A stretch of DNA of 64,000 nucleotides from Dehalococcoidia bacterium (GTDB lineage Bacteria > Chloroflexota > Dehalococcoidia > DSTF01 > JALHUB01), in contig JASEFU010000003.1 in assembly GCA_030018455.1 (NCBI GenBank), positions 1-64,000 on the forward strand. The letters run 5' to 3'. The notes under the pieces are model-generated. The model saw only the letters and a program-made list of their open reading frames with translations. It searched no databases and was not told the DNA's origin. The position numbers and the translations under genes were made by a program. Of this stretch, positions 60,667-64,000 are shown one piece after another. Position 1 is the stretch's first letter. Each line of letters begins with the position of its first letter.

Positions 60667-61083
60667 TCACTTCGACGCCGGCTCCTCCGCGCTCGACAAC
60701 GACACCTTGACACAAACGCGGCGCGATTTCCTTCTTCGGTCCCTCAGCCGGTCAACCAGGCGGAACACCGCGAACTCAAGACCCAGCTTTCGGCGCAACA
60801 GGGCCTCAACGTGCCGTACTGCGGCATCCGAAGCATCCACCGAAGCCTGCGCCGGCACCCATTCGCCTGTAACCTTCCCAAACCGCTTGCAGGGCGCGAT
60901 GTTGACGCGCGGGTTGTTGCGGATCCGTTTGACTTTCCCCGAGTCGCCGACGGTCCAGACGTACAGGGCATCGCCTTCCTGGGCAAACCAGACAGGGGTC
61001 TTCACACCGACGCCGCTCTTGCGAAACGTCTCAAGGCTTAAGAACCGCTCATCCTTGAATCGGGCGAAGTCCCCCTTTTGCAT
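60667..61083 (-). CDS. PPOX-class F420-dependent oxidoreductase-like protein
   Basis: The 138-residue split-barrel protein reads FARFKDERFLSLETFRKSG, KTPVWFAQEGDALYVWTVG, VKRIRNNPRVNIAPCKRFG. These match the PPOX-class F420-dependent family. It probably reduces or oxidises a small molecule using a deazaflavin, which would imply F420 in this organism. A flavin-binding relative cannot be excluded. It lies beside tRNA-Sec. Confidence 0.85.
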   Translation of the reverse strand: MQKGDFARFKDERFLSLETFRKSGVGVKTPVWFAQEGDALYVWTVGDSGKVKRIRNNPRVNIAPCKRFGKVTGEWVPAQASVDASDAAVRHVEALLRRKLGLEFAVFRLVDRLRDRRRKSRRVCVKVSLSSAEEPASK

Positions 61084-61170
61084 TGTCCCTCCTGAGGCGC
61101 CTTACCACCTTTGACGTCAGACGGGCTGGAATGGAACGGCGACTGCCCTGCGCCTTCGCCGGCGGATTTC

Positions 61171-61267
61171 TGGCGGGAGTGGGTAGGAGTCGAACCCACC
61201 CAGGACAGCGTAACTGCCCCGCAACGGTTTTGAAGACCGCAGGGCCCACCGGGACCCATCCACCCCC
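61171..61267 (-). tRNA. selC: tRNA-Sec (anticodon TCA)
   Basis: The 97-base tRNA has an 8-bp acceptor stem (GGGGGTGG/CCACTCCC), a 6-bp D stem, anticodon stem GCGGT/ACCGT with loop CTTCAAA giving TCA (anticodon at 61233-61231), a long variable arm, a T-loop TTCGACT and encoded GCCA. The 8-bp acceptor and long variable arm are features of tRNA-Sec. It means the organism decodes UGA as selenocysteine. Confidence 0.93.
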
Positions 61268-61279
61268 GCGTTCGCGACG

Positions 61280-62236
61280 CTACTCGCTGAAGTTCTCGCT
61301 TATGTACTGGTCCGCCCGGATGGCGGCCGTCGCGCCGTCGCCGGCGGCGCTCACGATCTGGCGCGCGGCGTTCCGGCGGACGTCTCCGGCGGCAAAGATG
61401 CCGGGAATCTCCGTCTCCATCCACTCGTTCACGAAAACGCGCCCACCCTCGTCGAGCCTGAGCCGTCCGCCCAGGTAATCGGTGCTCGGCTGCTGCCCGA
61501 TGAATACGAACACGCCCGCCACGCTCAACTCCGATTCAGCGCCTGTTTTCACGTTGCGCAGCCGCACCCCCGTCACCTGTTCATCGCCTGTTATTTCCGT
61601 GACCACGGTGTCCCAGATGAACTGCATCTTCGGCTCGGCGAAGGCGCGCTCCTGGAGGATCGGCGTGGCGCGGAGCTGATTGCGGCGATGAATCACGTAG
61701 ACCTTCGATGCGTACCGACTGACCGTAAGCCCTTCGTCGATTGCCGAATCGCCGCCGCCCACGACCGCGACCTCCTGGTCTTTGAAGAAGGCCGCATCGC
61801 AGGTAGCGCAGTAGGAGACGCCACGCCCTGTGAGCCGCTCCTCACCAGGCACGCCAAGCCTCCGATACGCGGCGCCGCTTGTAAGTATAACAGCTTTCGT
61901 TATGTAGTCTCCATCGCTCGTGTGCACCACGTGAAGCCGGCCGCTGCTTGTGATTTCGGTCACCTCCGCGAACACGACGCTCAGCCCGTACTTCTCGCCC
62001 TGCGCCTTCATCGCCTGAGAGAGGTCAAAGCCGTTGACGCCGTCGGGGAAGCCGGGGTAATTCTCGACCGTGGCAGCGAGGGCAATCTGGCCTCCCGGAA
62101 TCTCTTTCTCGATGAGGAAAGCGCAGCGCCTCGCGCGGGCGGCGTATATCCCTGCCGCGAGCCCGGCCGGCCCCCCGCCGATGATCACGACGTCGCATTC
62201 CCTTGCCACTTGTGCCGCATCCCCGCCCGTCAGCAA
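61280..62236 (-). CDS. trxB: Thioredoxin reductase
   Basis: TrxB passes electrons from NADPH to thioredoxin. The 318-residue protein has the FAD motif VVIIGGGPAGLAAGIYAA, the redox motif CATC (in SYCATCDAAF), the NADPH motif VAVVGGGDSAIDEGL, and the C-terminal FAD-binding FAAGDVRRNAARQI. It uses ordinary cysteines, not selenocysteine. It is 53 bases after trxA on the same strand and is probably cotranscribed. Confidence 0.96.
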   Translation of the reverse strand: MLTGGDAAQVARECDVVIIGGGPAGLAAGIYAARARRCAFLIEKEIPGGQIALAATVENYPGFPDGVNGFDLSQAMKAQGEKYGLSVVFAEVTEITSSGRLHVVHTSDGDYITKAVILTSGAAYRRLGVPGEERLTGRGVSYCATCDAAFFKDQEVAVVGGGDSAIDEGLTVSRYASKVYVIHRRNQLRATPILQERAFAEPKMQFIWDTVVTEITGDEQVTGVRLRNVKTGAESELSVAGVFVFIGQQPSTDYLGGRLRLDEGGRVFVNEWMETEIPGIFAAGDVRRNAARQIVSAAGDGATAAIRADQYISENFSE

Positions 62237-62289
62237 GGATTCGCTGCCGGGCCGGCAGCGAATCCTCCGCCCGTGGGCTCACGCAAGAC

Positions 62290-62619
62290 TTAAGATGCCA
62301 GTACGGCGTCTAGCTGCCGCTTGAGGTCTGACTTAGGCCTGAACCCGATCACCTGGCCGACGACGCTACCGTTCTTGAATATCATCAGCGTAGGTATGCT
62401 CCGGATCCCGTAACGCGAAGCGGTCACGGGGTTGTCGTCAGTATTGAGCTTCACGAAGCTTACCTTGCCGGAGTAGTCGCCCGCAAGCTCTTCAACGATA
62501 GGCGACACCATGCGGCAGGGCCCGCACCATGGGGCCCAGAAGTCGACCATCACCGGCAAATTGGATTTCAGGACATCGCGCTCGAACGTCGAGTCGCTCA
62601 CTTCTTTGACGGCTGCCAT
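62290..62619 (-). CDS. trxA: Thioredoxin
   Basis: The 109-residue protein has the thioredoxin fold and the CGPC site in [31 protein letters not shown]-like cis-proline is present ([12 protein letters not shown]). The start at 62619 follows AAGGAGAG and fits the promoter at 62664-62693; an earlier in-frame ATG at 62649 lies between these and is less likely. It is the first gene of trxA-trxB. Confidence 0.96.
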   Translation of the reverse strand: MAAVKEVSDSTFERDVLKSNLPVMVDFWAPWCGPCRMVSPIVEELAGDYSGKVSFVKLNTDDNPVTASRYGIRSIPTLMIFKNGSVVGQVIGFRPKSDLKRQLDAVLAS

Positions 62620-62663
62620 CCCACTCTCCTTGGTCTTTACAGGGTTCACTTCCGACGCTGTTT

Positions 62664-62693
62664 ATGCTAACATACCCCCAGGGGGTATGTCAA
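62664..62693 (-). promoter_or_regulatory. trxA promoter with a CsoR-type operator in its spacer
   Basis: On the minus strand TTGACA (62693-62688) and TAGCAT (62669-62664) are separated by 18 bases. The spacer is almost entirely an inverted repeat, ACATACCCCC-A-GGGGGTATGT (62670-62690). That layout matches the G/C-tract operators of CsoR-family regulators. The csoR gene begins on the plus strand inside the same repeat. Confidence 0.8.
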
Positions 62694-63013
62694 CGCAAAT
62701 GGATGAGACGGCGGAAGAGCGAAAAGACAAGGCCATTCTGCGGTTGCGGCGCATCGAGGGGCAGATCCGCGGCATACAGAAGATGCTACAGGATGGGCGC
62801 GAGTGCGAAGAGGTGCTGACGCAGCTCATGGCAGCGCGCAGCAGCATCGATCAGGTCGGCGTCCTGCTGATGGAGAGCCACATCGAAGACTGCCTGTTCC
62901 AGGACTTGGCGGCGGCGGACCCGGCTCGACTGCGCGAACTGAAAGAGACGCTCAAGACGTGGACGCGTTTCGGACTCCTGCCCGGCGCTTCCTCGCCGCT
63001 GGGAGAACCCTGA
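62687..63013 (+). CDS. csoR: CsoR-family metal-sensing repressor
   Basis: The 108-residue helical protein has the C-H-C ligand set of copper-sensing CsoR: Cys in GRECEEVL, then His and Cys in MESHIEDCLF. It carries LRRIEGQIRGIQKML, the family DNA-binding segment. CsoR proteins release DNA on binding Cu(I). The ATG at 62687 lies within the operator palindrome, so it blocks its own transcription as well as trxA. An ATG at 62699 is an alternative start. Copper as the ligand is an inference from the residues. Confidence 0.9.
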   Translation: MSTQMDETAEERKDKAILRLRRIEGQIRGIQKMLQDGRECEEVLTQLMAARSSIDQVGVLLMESHIEDCLFQDLAAADPARLRELKETLKTWTRFGLLPGASSPLGEP

Positions 63014-63022
63014 CCGTACCGC

Positions 63023-64000
63023 TCACTTCCTGGGGATCGTCGACAGCGCTTCGAGTATGCCCGCGCCCACGGCCTCCCTGGCGATCCGCAGGGCGTTCTT
63101 GAAGGCTTTGGCGTCGCTGCGGCCGTGGGCGGCGATCACGATGCCGTTCACCCCCAGCAGCGGAACACCGCCGTATTCCGAGTAGTCGAGCCGCCGGATG
63201 ACGCCGCGAAGGGAGTCGCTGAGCGCCAGCGCCGCCAGGCGGTTCCGGAACCCTTCGCCCAGGACCCGCTTCAACTGCGACAGCACGAACTCCACCGACG
63301 CCTCGCTCATCTTCACCGCCACGTTGCCCGTGAACCCGTCGGTGACGACGACGTCCACCATGTTGCGCGCGATGTCCTTCCCCTCGACGTTGCCCACGAA
63401 GTTGAGGTTCGCTTTCTTTAGTTTCGGGTAGACGTCCTGCGCCAGGTCGTTTCCTTTGTTGTCTTCTTCGCCGATGTTGAGCAGTCCGACGCGCGGCCGG
63501 CTAATCCCGAACATCCTCTCCATGTACGCCGAACCCATGTAGGCGAACTGCACCAGGTACGACGGCTTGCATTCGGCGTTGGCGCCGGCGTCGAGGAGCA
63601 GCACGCCGTGCTCGGTCGAAGGCAGGAGCGCGCCGATCGCCGGGCGGTGGATGCCGGGAAGACGGCCGAGGTTCAGCAGCGCGGAGGCGACAAGCGCCCC
63701 CGTATTCCCGGCGGAGACGACCGCGTCCGCCTCGCCGCTCTTGAGCATCCTCATGGCGACGTTTATGGAGGCGTCGCGCTTCTGCCGCACCGCCTGCGTC
63801 GGCGGCTCGTCCATGGCGATGATCTGGCCGGCCTCGACGATCTCCAGCCGCGGCGCGTCCGCGTGGCGCGCCAGCTCGTTCTCGACCACGTTGCGCGGCC
63901 CGACGAGGGCGATCGGAATCCTGAGCTGTCTCGCCGCCTCGACGGCGCCGGCGACGGCCTCTCCCGGCGCGCGGTCGCCGCCCACGGCGTCAAGCGCTAT
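63023..64000 (-). CDS. plsX: Phosphate acyltransferase PlsX (5' end cut by window)
   Basis: PlsX makes acyl-phosphate from acyl-ACP for membrane lipid synthesis. The visible 325 residues run in one frame to the window end: IALDAVGGDRAPGEAV near the start, VVSAGNTGALVASALL, LLDAGANAECKPSYLVQFA, and VTDGFTGNVAVKMSE. The usual MGGD is VGGD here. The true start codon lies beyond 64000. It converges with csoR. Confidence 0.95.
   Translation of the reverse strand: MALDAVGGDRAPGEAVAGAVEAARQLRIPIALVGPRNVVENELARHADAPRLEIVEAGQIIAMDEPPTQAVRQKRDASINVAMRMLKSGEADAVVSAGNTGALVASALLNLGRLPGIHRPAIGALLPSTEHGVLLLDAGANAECKPSYLVQFAYMGSAYMERMFGISRPRVGLLNIGEEDNKGNDLAQDVYPKLKKANLNFVGNVEGKDIARNMVDVVVTDGFTGNVAVKMSEASVEFVLSQLKRVLGEGFRNRLAALALSDSLRGVIRRLDYSEYGGVPLLGVNGIVIAAHGRSDAKAFKNALRIAREAVGAGILEALSTIPRK

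Noticed and set aside
61280-62236. Possible selenocysteine in TrxB, because tRNA-Sec is adjacent
   Set aside because: The redox motif is CATC with ordinary cysteine codons and there is no in-frame TGA.

Overview
The window is a gene-dense, GC-rich bacterial chromosome segment with no mobile elements, no CRISPR array and no rRNA. The gene set points to a monoderm-like, menaquinone-using member of the Chloroflexota, probably of the Dehalococcoidia. The supporting signs are linked menA and menG homologues, an F420-dependent PPOX-family oxidoreductase, larB/larC, a selenocysteine tRNA, frequent GTG and TTG starts, no outer-membrane genes, and rplL not followed by rpoB. This assignment is an inference from gene content; no marker phylogeny could be run.

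Layout. 1-5.4 kb: a DedA-like membrane protein, then a leader-controlled run of PIN-TRAM protein, ispD, ispF, cysE and cysS. 5.4-10.8 kb: tRNA-Thr, tRNA-Tyr, tRNA-Thr, tuf, rpmG, secE, nusG, rplK, rplA, an L10-type leader, rplJ and rplL. 10.8-13.1 kb: a LysM membrane protein, a small membrane protein, radC and a lipoprotein. 13.1-15.2 kb: larC and larB on the minus strand. 15.2-18.3 kb: a PP2C-like/beta-propeller membrane protein and tsaD. 18.6-30.1 kb, all minus: DUF2851, an XRE regulator, a double-ATPase helicase loader, dnaB, a small gene, rplI, an enoyl-CoA hydratase, purL, two DUF4389 membrane proteins and purQ. 30.2-32.9 kb: a 7TM-HD phosphodiesterase and an unknown. 33.1-38.1 kb: an iron-sulfur-type regulator, menG and a PNPOx-UbiA fusion, PAP2, CvpA and HNH. 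38.2-41.9 kb, minus: Fpg, pheA, two TrkA proteins, a universal stress protein and a small membrane protein. 42-49.4 kb, plus: pdxS, pdxT, GNAT, an R3H/AAA ATPase, tmk, an ABC-2 exporter pair and an SDR. 49.5-57 kb is a regulatory district: a c-di-AMP riboswitch with a small zinc-ribbon gene, DUF3870, a NarL-type regulator, csrA, a Gfo/Idh protein, a sigma-28-like factor and a hybrid histidine kinase. 57-64 kb: a PIG-L deacetylase, lexA, an ABC ATPase, holA, the F420-type oxidoreductase, tRNA-Sec, trxB, trxA, csoR and plsX, which is cut by the window end.

Two functional threads run through the window. The first is cyclic di-AMP and potassium: a ydaO-type riboswitch, a PgpH-like 7TM-HD phosphodiesterase and two TrkA regulators all lie here. 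The second is a post-transcriptional/sigma pair: csrA and a sigma-28-like gene face each other, and each has a GCCGATAA-like -10 element upstream, although no flagellar structural gene is visible.

Many promoters are readable directly, most with close matches to TTGACA and TATAAT at 17-18 bp spacing. Several have an inverted repeat inside the spacer, notably those of the XRE gene and of trxA. Some transcripts appear leaderless, with a -10 element 6-9 bases before the start codon and no Shine-Dalgarno sequence.
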